64,000 nucleotides of DNA from Ailurus styani (Eukaryota; Chordata; Mammalia; Carnivora; Ailuridae): the NCBI GenBank assembly GCA_002007465.1, contig LNAC01000279.1, positions 1,996,463 through 2,060,462 on the forward strand, read 5' to 3'. The notes below the pieces were generated by a model, which saw only the letters and a list, made by a program, of their open reading frames with translations, was not told the DNA's origin and ran no database searches. Positions 10,057 through 21,600 of the stretch are shown one piece after another. Positions within the stretch are counted from its first letter, which is position 1; each line of letters starts with the position of its first letter. Made by a program: the position numbers and the translations under genes.

Positions 10057-11925
10057 CAAGTCCTAGACCTCCGCTGTGCAGGGGCCGAGGTCTGTCCAGT
10101 GAGAGCGAGGAGGCCCAGCCGAGGGGAGCCTGCAGCCATCTCTGCGGCGGAAACCGGATCCAGGCAGATCTTCTTTCTGGGCCGTGGAGTCCTGGGCGCC
10201 GGGGCAGAAGGAAATGAAAGTTTACTGTAAACAGGGTTCCAGGAGCCTTCGCTTATTGTCAAATATCATCACAAAGACCTGCTTCAAGGAAGGCTCAGCG
10301 GATGAGCAGAGCCCCAGAGAGGCGGAGGGGCCCCTCTGCCCCAGCTCAGCCTCCTCGAAAGCCCACCCTCCCCTTGGGCCCGGGGCTGGGGTCACAGCTC
10401 AGTGCCCGGGCTCCCGGCCTGTGGGGCTGGCCTCCGGTGGCCTTCGATGGCCTCAGGACCCAGGGCTGAGTCGCGGGCTGGCTGGGCATGAGCTCCTGAG
10501 CTCGGCTGATTGTCTGCACAAAAGTTCTTCAAACTTTTTGCGTAAACACCAGTCTTCTTCAGGTGGCCTTGCATCCTGGACGCTGAGGCCTAGGTGACTT
10601 TTTGTTTATCTTGCTTATCTTGGGGGACAGACTCCGAGCCTAAGGCAGGAAGCCCGGCAGGCTGGACTCTGAATCCCGAGGACCTGTCAGGATCCTTCTG
10701 GGCACTGCGGCCCGGGACGCTCAGCCTGCCAGGTGTGGTCTGCCGGGGGCGGGGGCGCCCACCCTTCCCCTGGCCCCGCTCAGGAAGCCCCGCTCCCCAC
10801 AGGGAGGACGTTTGCAGGAGCCTGCCGTGCCCATCGGTTCCGGCTTCTCGGCCCGTCCAAGCGCAGCTCTGCCCAGACTGGACGCTGGAGTCTAACTCGG
10901 GCCATGACTTGGGGATCACTTGCCCCGCCTGACCCAGGTGAGGGGACGGAGTGAGAGTGGGAGGCCCCTTGGCCCTGGGCAGGTGCTCTCAGGGTGACTC
11001 ACCCAGGTGCGGAGCTGTGATGAGCTTCCCCGCTCACCCTGACCGCACTTGGCCTGGAAACCCTCGGGTGCCGGCACCCTATGCCCATGAGCTGGGGCGG
11101 AGGCACCCAGTTAGCTTGCCCAGGCGAGGCCCCGGCCGGGTGTCGAATCCACCCTGCACGACAGCCAGAGCGGCTTTCAGGAGGCCCGACCGGCTCCCTG
11201 CCTGACTCTGCGCTGCCGGGAGCCCTCTGTGGTCTTGCTGGGGCTTTGGGGTCCTCCCCCGCCCTAGGGTGCAAACAGGCAGGGTCTGGGGGTCCAGGCT
11301 GGAGGCTGGGGTGCTGCCTGAAGCATTTTGATGGGCCCCATGAATCAGGAGGATGGAGGTGAGAGACAGAGAGGTGGAAGGAGAGGGGAAGAGATATGGC
11401 TAAATGGGGAGTTGGGGACAGGAAGGCGTGGCAGTGTCTTTCTGCTGGGTGGGGTCAGCAAGTGGGCGGGGTGCAGGGACTTGGGGGCGGGGTTGCTGTG
11501 GTCCCTGCATCCCATCTCACTGCTGCAGGGAAACGCAGGCCAAGCGTTGATTTGCAAACTCTGCTTGGTCACCATGAGCTTGTGTCCATGCGTGTTTAAG
11601 CCTGGGAGGCGCCAGGATGGAAAGAGGCAGCCCGGGCACAGGTGCCCACCTCAGGCTTGGCAGCACCTGGCTGCCCCCCCGCCACTCCGTGCCCGTCCTC
11701 CGTCCGTCCTGAGCTGCTGGCCTGCCCCCTGCCTCTCTGACCTTGTGCACTCTCCCGCTGGGACAGCCTGAGAACCTTGCCTGGGTTCCTGCGCACACCC
11801 TTCAAGGCCCAGCCACGCCCTTTCCCTTGTTTCCGTGGGGTCTTGTGCCCTCTGCCTGATGCCCCCCTTCCTGAACACGTGGTATCAAACTGGTGTTCCC
11901 GCACGAGTGTTGGTCTCTCTATATT
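10057..11925. other. GC-rich DNA without a recognised gene
   Basis: No gene or repeat was recognised here. A somewhat less GC-rich block at 10140-10300 has balanced composition but no convincing acceptor/donor pair. Purine-rich sequence (GAGAGACAGAGAGGTGG type) occurs at 11353-11395. Confidence 0.45.
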
Positions 11926-11940
11926 AGAACTCTCTCGGCT

Positions 11941-12142
11941 GTATGGAGCATCCTCAAAAAGTTGAAAATAGAGCTACCCTACGACCCAGCAATTGCACTA
12001 CTGGGTATTTACCCCAAAGATACAAATGGGGTGATCCGAAAGGGCACGTGCACCCTAATGTTTATAGCAGCAATGTCCACAATAGCCAGACTGTGGGAAG
12101 AGATTAGATGTCCATCAACAGATGAATGGATAAAGATGTGGT

Positions 12143-12196
<54 letters not shown>

Positions 12197-12606
12197 GAAT
12201 ATTATGCAGCCATCAAAATGAACTCTTGCCATTCGCAATGACATGGATGGAACTACACGGTATTATGCTAAGCAAAATAAATCAATCAGATTAAGACAAT
12301 TATCATATGCTCTTACTGATATGAGGAATTTGAGAAACAAGACAAGGATCATAGAGGAAGGGAGGGAAAAATGAAACAAGGTGAAACCGGCGAGGGAGAC
12401 AAACCATAAGAGACTCTTAATCTCAGGAAACAAACTGAGGGTTGCTAGAGGGAAGGGGGTGGGAGGGATGGGGTGGCTGGGGGATGGACATTGGGGAGGG
12501 TACGTGCCACAGTGAATGCTGTGAATTGTGCAAGACTGATGAATCACAGACCTGTACCCCTGAAGCAAATAATACATTATATATTAATAAAAAAAAAAAG
12601 AAAGAA
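11941..12606 (+). mobile_element. L1 3' end with ORF2 C-terminal remnant and target-site duplication
   Basis: This is a 5'-truncated, relatively young carnivore L1. Translation from about 11954 gives the ORF2 C-terminal region, recognisable by KIELPYDPAIALLGIYPKDT, by CPSTDEWIKMW and, after a CA expansion, by a segment matching the usual ILPFA.TWM.L..I.LSE stretch. The carnivore L1 3' UTR follows (AAACCATAAGAGACTCTTAA near 12404-12423) and then an A-rich tail at 12588-12606. Candidate target-site copies are 11926-11940 and 12607-12622 (AGAACTC..CT.GGCT). The reverse transcriptase and endonuclease domains are absent, so the copy is dead. Confidence 0.9.
12145..12193. repeat. (AC)n microsatellite inside the L1
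   Basis: An uninterrupted AC run of about 49 bp lies within the ORF2 C-terminal remnant, between the codons for KMW and the following GILCSHQ. In that frame it encodes alternating Thr-His and leaves the frame open. A pure run of this length is likely to vary between individuals. Confidence 0.95.
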
Positions 12607-12629
12607 AGAACTCCTCTTGGCTCAGAATC

Positions 12630-13030
12630 TCCATTCAAATGAACATAAAAAAGGAATTTATTAGCTTACATTAACTACATCTCCCAGGAGCAGCTTCAGG
12701 CTTGGCTGGATCCAGGAACCCAAATCACGTTCTCAAGGCTCTGCCAATCTCTCCATGTCTTGGTTCTGCTTGTCTTTTATTGACTTCATTCTGGGTGTCA
12801 AGTCTGTCCCCACAGGGTGGAGGTAGCCTTTGACAATCCCACATTTGCCTCCTACCAAGTTAGCAACCCCACGTAGGAAGATGCCTATGTTCTGGTCACT
12901 CTGTAAACCAGTCCCAGAGGGGGTTCTCATGGTATGACTTGGGTGAGGGGCGCACCCCAGAGCCAACCACTGTGGCTGGCAGATGAGTTCCACGTCTGTC
13001 CTTATACTGGATAAGGTCAGCCCTGTAGGA
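12630..13030. repeat. Probable ancient dispersed repeat, family not named
   Basis: Wording such as 'ggaatttattagcttacatt', 'caggcttggctggatccagg', 'tcattctgggtgtcaagtct' and 'gagccaaccactgtggctgg' recalls a common mammalian interspersed repeat. That repeat has a 'GGAATTTATTAGCTCAC' start and an 'ACCAATCACTGTGGCCAGG' end. I remember the pattern but not the family name. No coding potential is evident. Confidence 0.4.
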
Positions 13031-14079
13031 AGGGGAGAGATTTGCTGCCTGGCAGAGGGGAGAGGGAGGCTGAGCAGTTTCGCCAGCAGGATGAGTGAGC
13101 TTCTCGCAGAGGCGTTGTGCATTTTGAGTGTCTCTGTATCTGCAGCCCCTTGCACCATGCTTGGCACATAGATGGGTACAAGCTTTCTTCACTGGCAACC
13201 ACCCCTCCCCCCGCCACTTAGGGGCTTCTGGACCTTAGAGAGTGGAGCACATGGGCTCTTGGAAGTTATAAAGTGACAAAGGTCATCTTTGGGAAAACTC
13301 TCAGCTGCCCAAGTCAGGCTCTTCCTCCTCTGGTGGCCTCAAGACCTGACAGCAGAACTGACAGGACACCGAGTGCCAACCTTGGCAGAGTCAAAGCCTT
13401 GAGGTCATTATTTGGGGTCCTGGATCTAGCCATGCCTGAAGCTGCTCCGGGTGATACAGTATGGAAGCCACCACATTTTCTTCTGGAGTTCTTCTGAATC
13501 GGTAACCCAGATTACAATGTCCAAGACTCCGGAAGAAGGGGGTTCGTCTTTTAGGTCTTTGTGAGAATGTGCATGAAAATGACTTCCCCTGGCGGCACCA
13601 TTGTCAATAGGACCACCCTGCTCTCGGGGGTGGGAAAGGAGTTCAAATGGTTTTGGTTCTTGATGAGCAATGAGCGGCGTGTCTGCTGGGCACCCCCCAC
13701 CCCCCCAAGCTGGGGCTGGCTGCTTCCGAGACCCTCCTTCCTCCTCGAGGGTCAAGAGAGCCTGCCCCCACGCAGGGGTGCATCTGGCCCGGGCCCCCTG
13801 ATGGACCGCAGGGAACAGTGGGGCGGGCCATGCGGTACTCTCGGCGTCCCCCTCTCTCGCTGCCTTCCGCCCTCACGCGCTCCTTCTCTTCACCTAAACT
13901 GCAGACACACGTGTTCCGTCCCAGTGTCCCGGCTTCTCTAAGTCCAGCAGCCGGGTTGGAGGCAGCTCCGTGGGGCGGCCATGTGGCGAGGAGCGCGGTC
14001 CCTGCCTGCAGCCGGGGAACCCGCGCTCTGGAGAACAGACCCTCCCGCCCGGTGACAGCGTCCGATGACGCAAGCCTGT
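13031..14079. other. No gene recognised
   Basis: This is moderately GC-rich sequence. A short block near 13400-13465 resembles the end of an old repeat. Pyrimidine-rich and CpG-rich sequence follows at 13690-14070. I see no supported exon. Confidence 0.4.
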
Positions 14080-14215
14080 CTGACATCTTCGAGGCAAGCT
14101 CGGGCTCAGCCCTGAGTCAGAATTCCCAAATCCCTGAGCCACAGGCGTGGGTGCTAATAAACGCTGGATGTTTTCAACTGCTAAGTTCTGGGGTGAAGTG
14201 TTGCCCGGCCAGGCG
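14080..14215 (+). mobile_element. MLT1-like LTR 3' fragment
   Basis: The order 'gacatcttcgaggcaagct', 'ccctgagccacaggcgtggg', 'taataaacgctggatgtttt' and 'ctgctaagttctggggtgaa' matches the end of MaLR-type LTRs, where a polyadenylation-like AATAAA precedes the KTTTTAAGCC.CTAAGTTTTGGGGT motif. It is a short, old, solitary fragment. Confidence 0.45.
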
Positions 14216-14229
14216 GACTCCTCTCCCGG

Positions 14230-14283
14230 GTGCGTGCGTGAGTGTGTGTGCATGCACACGTGTGTGTGTGTGTGTGCAACTGT
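14230..14283. repeat. (TG)n/(CA)n microsatellite
   Basis: TG repeats flank a GCATGCACAC centre, with the longest uninterrupted TG run at about 14260-14276. Confidence 0.85.
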
Positions 14284-14409
14284 GTGTGTTCTTCTGGAGA
14301 GCCCTGACGGGCACGGCAGCCGCATGTGCCACCCTCCCAGCTCCCACACCGCCCGGCCCCTCCCGCCCGCAGGACAACCCCCATCTGTCTACACCCCTGC
14401 AAATGGCTT

Positions 14410-14597
14410 TTTTTTTTTTTTTAAGATTTTATTTACTTGACAGAGAGAGAGATCACAAGTAGGCAGAGGCAGGCAGAGGGAGGAGGAAGCAGGCTCCCCA
14501 CTGAGCAAAGAGCCCAATGCGGGCCTCGATCCCAGGACCCTGAGATCATGACCTGAGCCGAAGGCAGAGGCTTTAACCCGCTGAGCCACCCAGGCGC
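14410..14597 (-). mobile_element. CAN-SINE, full-length, with target-site duplication
   Basis: Read on the minus strand, it begins with GGGCGCCTGGGTGGCTCAG and has the tRNA-Lys-like head with the GGTTAAAGCC form. It then has the CTCAGTGGGGAGCCTGCTTC-type body, a pyrimidine-rich CT segment and an AAATAAAATCTTAAAAA tail. Flanking copies 14396-14409 and 14598-14611 differ at one base (CCTGCAAATGGCTT and CCTGCAAACGGCTT). It is close to consensus, hence young. Confidence 0.95.
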
Positions 14598-15246
14598 CCT
14601 GCAAACGGCTTCTTTATGAAACACTTCTCGAGTGACCGGGCTTGAACAAATTTCTTGTCCGGGCCACGCGCAGCCAAGCCAGCCCTCACCCGAGCCAGCA
14701 CCCAGCCCACAGCCGTTGGAAGGGGCTTTCCAGGCCGTTCCCCGCTCGGGGAATCCACAGGCAGCTTCCACTTGCAACTTCCATCTACCCACAAGAGCAC
14801 CAGTGACTGGCAAGGACATTTTACCAAGAAAATGCGATCAGAGGCACTGAAACTACTTTCTGCTTTCTTAGGACTAATGGTCAACCTCCATCCATAATTG
14901 TCCCAAGGGGCCAATGTGTGAGAAGAGAGGACTCCGTTCAAGCATCGCCCACTCTGCCCCTTCTGAGCTCGCGGGACGTGTGGCCTCTGGGGGCCCCGGG
15001 AGCCACGTTCCAGCAGGGAGAGGGGGCAGCGGGGGCTCGGACCCTGCTCGGGGAGGAGGGGCTTCCTCCCTGCCTCCCTGGAATGTCGTTTTCCCTCGGA
15101 AGGAGGGAAGTGTGGGCGGCACGCTCTCTTCCTGGCAGGATTTCCGGGGCTCGGCGCCTCGCTGGGGAAGCCACAGAGGGGCCTGGTTCCCCCGGGGGGA
15201 GGGGCGGCAGGGCGGCAGCCTGCCTTTGTCTAAAAGTTTGATATTT

Positions 15247-15448
15247 GGGGGGCGCCTGGGTGGCTCAGTCAGTTGGGTGTCTGCCTTTGGCTCGGGTCGT
15301 GATCCCGGGGTCCTGGGATCGAGTCCCGCGTGGGGCTGCCTGCTCAGCGGGAAGCCTGCTTCTCTCTCCCTCTGCCCCTGCTTGTCTCTCTTGCATGTCT
15401 CTGTCAAATAAATAAATAAAATAATTTTTAAAAAATAAAAAATAAAAG
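15247..15448 (+). mobile_element. CAN-SINE, AGTCAGTTGGGTGTC subfamily
   Basis: The head GGCGCCTGGGTGGCTCAGTC is followed by 'ttgggtgtctgcctttggct', 'cgtgatcccggggtcctggg', the 'tgctcagcgggaagcctgct' body, a CT-rich region and an A-rich tail with AAATAAATAAATAAAATAAT. It differs from the mustelid-type copies in this window, so it belongs to another subfamily. A 9-bp TAAAAGTTT occurs at 15231-15239 and 15443-15451 and may be part of a target-site duplication. Confidence 0.95.
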
Positions 15449-15455
15449 TTTTCTC

Positions 15456-16670
15456 TTTTGTGCATTATGAATTTTGAATTCATTTTGATTTTTTTAAGAG
15501 TGTTGCCCTAAAATAGTGTTGATCTGGATGAGGGAGCTGTTTAGTGACTCCCATGTAAAACTCTGCGCCAAGAGGGGTATCTCTCGCGCGGTGCCCTGAG
15601 ACCGGCGTCCGGTTTCTGCCCCCGCGTGGTGTGACACGGTGAAAGCCTGGGCGTCCGTGGTCACCTGAGCAGGGCCGTCTCCCGCAGAGCCTGAACCCCA
15701 TGCAGGCAGGCGCAGGCGGGGCTCGCTGCCCACTGGAGCCCGGGGCCAGCCCCCCAGACCCCAGCAGAGGCCCAGTAAGCAGCAGGCCCCATGAGGGGCC
15801 TGACCCACCGAGGCCGGGACGCTGTAGGCAGCAGGCGCCCCGCGCGGTGGGGGGCAGGCCGTCGGAGGACACAGCAGCCACTGTCTGTCCGCTCGTCCAC
15901 GCGAGCCCCCCGCCCTGGGCATGACCGGGCAGTGCTCTCAAAGGCGGGCAGCCTTGGGGGCAGGAAGGGCCTGAGGATCGGTGTGGATCCTTCCAGAAGA
16001 GGCTGGGCCAGGTCTCGCCAGCTCCGATGCTGGGGCCCGCGTTATTCCATCTGATAAAGAGAGGAAGGGGCAGTGATTGCTCCTTGACCCGGTGCTGTGC
16101 TGGGGGCCTCGCCCTGTCGCCCCCCCCACCCCCCTGGCCCCCGTGTGTGGCTGGGCTCTGTGTGTTCGGTGACCTGTCTGAGGTCGCCCAGCACCTGCCC
16201 CGGAGCGCGGGGCTCCCCAGTCTCCTGAGACCGGTCCCCTGCAAAGGGAGTGAGTGGTGGGCTCCACTTCCTGATGCTTCTCCATCGGCCTGGTCGGGGG
16301 GCCGCTCGTAGGGACGGGCGTGCTGGAGGCAGGCCACCACGGTTGCCCCATCCGCCCCGCGGGACCCCTCCGAGCCGTCCGCTGTCTGTCCCGTGTGAGG
16401 CCGACCGGAGGGCTCCCACCCCATCCAAGAGCAGGTGCTCACAGGGGCCAGAGTGCCAGTGCTGGGGTGCCGGGGGGAGCCCCGTCCTGAGGACAAGGGC
16501 TCCTGCCTGCTCATTCGTCAGGGAGCGTGCCACCCTCTCAGAGAAGGGGCTGGAAGCCCAGAGCACTGCTGGCGGGGCTGAGAGAAGGAGGGGCACCAGA
16601 CCGAGGCCTGTGTGCAGGCAGATGCTGCATGCATGTAAGCCACGCACACACATCACACGCACACCGTGGA
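15456..16670. other. GC-rich DNA without a recognised gene
   Basis: A long minus-strand open frame (15480-16514) is compositional: it lacks domains, overlaps other open frames, and its reverse strand is similarly stop-poor. MIR-like wording occurs near 16165-16230 but is too decayed to call. Confidence 0.45.
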
Positions 16671-16674
16671 CACA

Positions 16675-16676
<2 letters not shown>

Positions 16677-16719
<43 letters not shown>
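16677..16719. repeat. (AC)n microsatellite
   Basis: A pure AC run of about 43 bp is preceded by a degenerate CACA-rich lead-in from about 16641. Confidence 0.95.
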
Positions 16720-16722
<3 letters not shown>

Positions 16723-17629
16723 CTAGACTTTCCACTCACCCACGCACAAAGCTGACAGGTCACACATCAGCCAAAGCTGGGTTTCCACTCACCCTCTGCC
16801 CTGTCTGAACTCCCTGTCCGGTTCCTACAAAGCCTGCCCACCTGGGTCCAGGTGAGCCCAAGCTGCCTCACCATCTGACCAGGGCTGTCCTGGGAGGTGC
16901 AAGGCAAGCGACTAGACCTGCTTCCTAGGTGGGCCTTTGAGGGGCACGCTCAGACCTTCCTGGTGGAATTCAATGTCCATGGGCAGGTAGAGCCACCTGG
17001 GCTCCCTTCCAGCCCCGGGGAGGTACCCTGTGCCCAGCAGAGAAAACCAAAGGCCAGGGAGGCCAGGGCTCACCCAAAGTCTCACAGGAAGGCTCCTTCC
17101 TGCAGGCGGCCTGGAGGTGGAGGGACTCAGCTTAGGAATCAGAATCAGCGTGGTGACCACGCCAGCTTTTCGCCCTGGGTCCTGGCCCCCAGCCCTCTAC
17201 TGGAGAGACAGTGGGTACCAGCAAGTATTTTCAGAGGGGCTAGCGGAGGAAGCTCTGGCATCTTTCCTCCTTTTTCCCATTTATGCACAATGAGGAAGAT
17301 GCCATGGACCACCTACCTCACGCTCCCATAAAACAACCTTGACACCTACTTTGTTAACAAGACCACAGTTATTGCTCAAGCCCCCGCCAACCCACTCTCC
17401 GCCTTCGGACATGCTTCCTCGCCTGCTAGTCATTCTCCGTGTCTCTTCCTCATTCCTCTCTTGAAGGGAGGTGAACCGCGTCTCCCTTCGGAGCCTCCCT
17501 CTTCGCTGAGACTCTTCCGCATCACTCATTCTTTCTGTCATCTGCAAACTGCCCTCAGGCTCTTTGCCTACGTCTGCAAACATCCTGAGCACTTCTTCCT
17601 CCTCTCCCTCGTGAGTGAACACCTTGCTC
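16720..17629. other. No gene recognised
   Basis: Sequence is of mixed composition with no splice-bounded coding frame that I can support and no RNA gene. Confidence 0.4.
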
Positions 17630-19190
17630 AGGTAGAAACGTCCCTCTGTAGCTCAGGGGATGCTCTCATCTTGAAGTGGACTTGTCCGGTATTAACACAG
17701 CCTCATCTGCTTTCTCGGGGTTAGAGTTGGACGCTGTGTCTTCCCCTATCTGTTACTTTCAACCTCTCTGGGTTCTAGTATTTAACCAGTGTCTCTTGGT
17801 GACAACATGCAGTTGAGTCTTGATTTTGTTATCGGGTCTGATAAGCTCTGTCTTTCCCCTGGAATGTCTAGTCCATTTACATTTAATGTAATTAGTGATA
17901 TGGTTGGCTCTGGAACTTCCCCCTTGCTGTTTGCTTCTTCAGCTGTCTCACCTTCTCTTTCACCCTTTGTCCCTCCTTCCCAGACTTTTCTGGGGGCTCT
18001 GTCTCTGCCTTTCTACAGATCAATGCTCACAGCTGGGATCGCTTTCCTCCAGCCTGAAGAGCTTCCTCTGGTGTCGTTTTGTTGTGTAGGTCTGTCTACT
18101 CGTGATAAATTCCTTCAACTTTTGTTTGTCTGAAAATACCTTCGTTTTCGTATTCATTCCAGAAGGACGTTTTCACTGGGTATGGAATTCGGGGTTGGAA
18201 GTTCTTTCTGTCAGCACTCTGAAGATGTATTAGATTGTTTCTGGCTTCCATTGTTCTAACTGAAAGTCATTTGCCGTTCTTACTGCTTTTCCCCAGGGGG
18301 CAATGTGTCGTTTTCTCTGGAAGCTTCTAAGGTTTTCTCTGTATTTTTCGTTCTTAACAGATTCACTATAATGTGCCTTGGCGTGGTTCTCTTTGTCTTT
18401 ATCCTCTTTGGAATTTGCAACGTTTCTTAATCTGTGGGGTGATGTCTTCTTTCAGTTTTGGAGAAATCCTCAGCCATCATCTCTTCAAATATTTATTCTG
18501 TCCCATTCTCGATCTCTTCTCCTTCTGGGTTGCCAATTACATGGAAGCTTGGATGATAGATAATTTGTGATTTTCTCATATGTCCCTAAATTCCATCCTT
18601 TTTGTCCCCATTTCTTCTCTGTCTATGCCTCGCTTTGGATAATTTCTATTGACTTGTGTTTGCCCAAAGTGTATTGTTGAACACACATAAATCTAACACA
18701 TAAACAATGTGATGCCCCAGGTTCATAGTTAGTCTCTGTCACTCAAGCACGCGTCCAGAACACCATTTTGTGTCTCACTCTTTCCTCTGGCTACCTTCTC
18801 TCATACCCGTACAACAAATCCCTGAGGTTAGACACCGGAGCTTTCAGCTGTAGAGCGCCTTTGGTTCCCTTTCAGAGATTCCATTTCTCTGTTGAAATTC
18901 TCCATCCTTTAATTCATTTTATATGTTTCTCCAAATTCTTTAACATATTGGTAAGAGTTATTCTAAAGTCCTTGTTCAATAACTTTAACATCTGGGTCAT
19001 GTGTGAGTCTGCTTCTCATGCCAAATTTTTCCTCTTGATTAAGGGTCACATTTTCCTACTTCTCATGTCTCAAAATCTGTTATTGTCTTCTGGGCATTAT
19101 GGTTAAAGGAACTGCAGACAGTGGGGGAATTATTGCTTGCCCCCAGAGGCATGCACTCTTTCTTCTGCTAGGCAACTGAACCACTCAGGA
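17630..19190 (-). mobile_element. Antisense ancient L1M: start of ORF2, then ORF1/5' region
   Basis: On the plus strand, 'acttgtccggtattaacaca' near 17681, 'gttactttcaacctctctgg' near 17752 and 'tagtccatttacatttaatg' near 17869 match the reverse complement of the L1 endonuclease start (TLNVNGL..IKRQRLSDW..KQDP..CCLQETH on the minus strand). The upstream region follows: 'cttttgtttgtctgaaaata' near 18118, 'aatgtgccttggcgtggttc' near 18371, 'ccatcatctcttcaaatatt' near 18472 and 'ttctccttctgggttgccaa' near 18516. The element therefore reads from about 19190 leftwards. All frames are broken. Its left boundary is approximate. Confidence 0.8.
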
Positions 19191-21600
19191 GGTAGAGGAC
19201 TTCTTTATCCCAAAAACAACGGGGCAACACTGAGAAGAAAAGAGAAAAACCCCAGATCGCCTCACCTGGCTTTCCTCTTGCTGCTTGGCTCCTGCTGCCT
19301 CTGAGTCCTCTGCCGACTCAACTCCCTATCCACTTCTGAACCAGGGGTCTCTGTCTGTGGCCTCGGCTGTGGCTGTCGGGGCCTGGGGGTTCCCAGCTCT
19401 GAGTGGCCTTGTTGGGGAGGAGTGGACTCACTCAGCCCCCCTCCCCCGAGTGTCCCAAATGGGTTGGGGTCGTCTCCCTCCACCCCCTCCAGCCCCAGGG
19501 GTGGCCCACTCAAACATTCCACTCTCCGTCTGACTTCCATCACGGCCAATGGGAGCGAGTAAGTGACCACGACTTCCGGGGGACAGCCTGTAGAAGCCGG
19601 CACCGTTCCCGAGTCTCCCCCAGCCTCCCCCGCGTGTTTTGGGAGGGTCCCCGAGTGAGATAAAGATGGCACCCTAAGCCTCAGAGGGCTTGGGGCTATT
19701 GGTTACCTTAGCAGACTTGACCCGATGGGACTGATGAGGGCCCCGTTGTCTGTTTCCTAGCCTGTTGTTCTAGAGGCAGACCCTGGTCCCTTCCTCGTCC
19801 TCACCGCACACCCAGGACAGACCAGCTCACACGGATGGAAGCCTGTGTGCTCGCCGGTAGCCCTGCTGACACCTGGCCGGGCCTTCGCCGTCCTCCCCGG
19901 CGATCTCCCCAGTGTCTGCCGGAGCTGTGTCAGCTGGGGCACATCGGATGGAGCTCCCTGACTTCCGAGCAGGTCCACAGAGCAGCTCCGCAAGCAGAGA
20001 CCACCGACAGGACAGCTGCCCACACCGCTGGTGGCAAAGCCCCTCACGGGCCCACGCAGTGGGTTCTCTCTGCCCGGAGGCCATCAGCCTCCAGCTCCTG
20101 ACAAACGCTGCCTCCCAACCCCACGGCCTTTGCCAGGGCGGGTCCCCCTTCCCGTACCTGCTGCCCCTACCATGCCATCTCCGTTCAGCTCACCCCCCTC
20201 CTGCGACCTCGAGTGTCTGTCACTGGGAAGATGTGACTAATCCCCCACAACCACCAGGCCCCTGTCCTCCAGAGCAGCTGCTCGTGACAGCTAGAAATGA
20301 CGCGTGTGCATGCGTGTGCCCGGTCGGAGGTCAGTGTCTGCTCTGTGACCGGACAGACGCTCCCAAGCGGGGGTGTCCGCTCTGGTCGCTGCTACACTGC
20401 GAGCGTCCACACAGGGAAGTCACACGATGTGTGTTTGTTGATTGACTATAGAAGCGGATGTTCTAAGAAGAGCAGGTGTTCGTAGTGCCGAGTGCCTGGG
20501 ATAACTTGGCCCACCCCCGGCCCCCAACGCACGTGACCGCAGTGCCCTGGGCAGTGGGGACAGACGGTGGGACCAACACCTGCTAGGGATCTGCCTTTGC
20601 AGTGGGGGTGATCAGAGAGCAAGGCCCCATGGGGTGGGTCGGGGAGGGCAGCTCTCGCCGACTTGCCTGGGGCAGGAGGGGAGGAAACTGCCTGCCTTCT
20701 CACGCGGGCACCATGCCCGCCCCTCTGATGACCGGCCTCACTGCAGGGAGCCCACCTCGGCCCTCCCTTCCTGCTCAGACGCTGTCCCCGAGCCTGGGGG
20801 ACGGGTCCACCTCTTTCTCAAGTTTTCTCTCTGTTCGGGGCCCTCTCACATCTTTCCCCATCACCCACGGGAATTAGTACCGTTTTGCTGCTGGGGGCGG
20901 CAGGGGACGCTGCTCTCGGGGGTGGGGGGCAGCGTCCCCCGCTCTGTGTGGGTGACTGTCACCTTTGTTCAGGGGACACCAGGAGGGGGACGAGAGTGGT
21001 GCTTCCTGAGAACATCCTGGACGGACCAGGCTCATCCGTCGTCAGCAGACCGGCGCGTGGGCTCGGGTCCAGACGTACCCACGATGCGCCACCCACACAC
21101 CCGGGCCGCGGTTTCCTTGAAGAGCCAGGAGCCAAGTCCTCCAGAGCCCGGAGAGGCCCGAGGCTCTGTCCTTCGCAGGCCGTTTCCGACTGGCCTGTCC
21201 CCACGCCCCCGGAACGCTCCCTTAGTTGCTTGTTTCCGGGTGATTGTCCTGGTCTTGTTTGTGGGCTCACCCCCCCCAGGGGGTGGCGCCTCCGACATGG
21301 GGAGCACGGGGGCTGGCCCCTCCCGAGCTGGCAGAAACTTTGCAAAAATGAGACATTCCCATCACGACCAGTTACAACCTCACCCTCTCCACTCTGGACC
21401 TCTCCCCACCCCAGGCATGGCCCCTCTGGGGAACAAAACCCAGGCATTTCGGGGGGGCGCATAGAGCTGGGGCCACAACTAGCTTGGGTAGAGTGGATGT
21501 CTTACTGGCGGTTCAGGCCCACATCTGGGCGGCATGCCTGGGTCGTGGCCATCTGGAAACTGCCCCCTCTGCCGTCCTGGCCTCAGTGGCCAGGCCACAC
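19191..21600. other. GC-rich DNA without a recognised gene
   Basis: No repeat family, RNA gene or splice-supported exon was recognised. Open frames on both strands between 20634 and 21622 are compositional. Confidence 0.45.

Noticed and set aside
11893..12294. Possible functional reverse transcriptase gene
   Set aside because: Only the ORF2 C-terminal part is present. The endonuclease and reverse transcriptase domains are missing because of 5' truncation.
15480..16514. 344-codon minus-strand open frame
   Set aside because: No recognisable domain or balanced composition, overlapped by other minus and plus frames, and bordered by a SINE tail.
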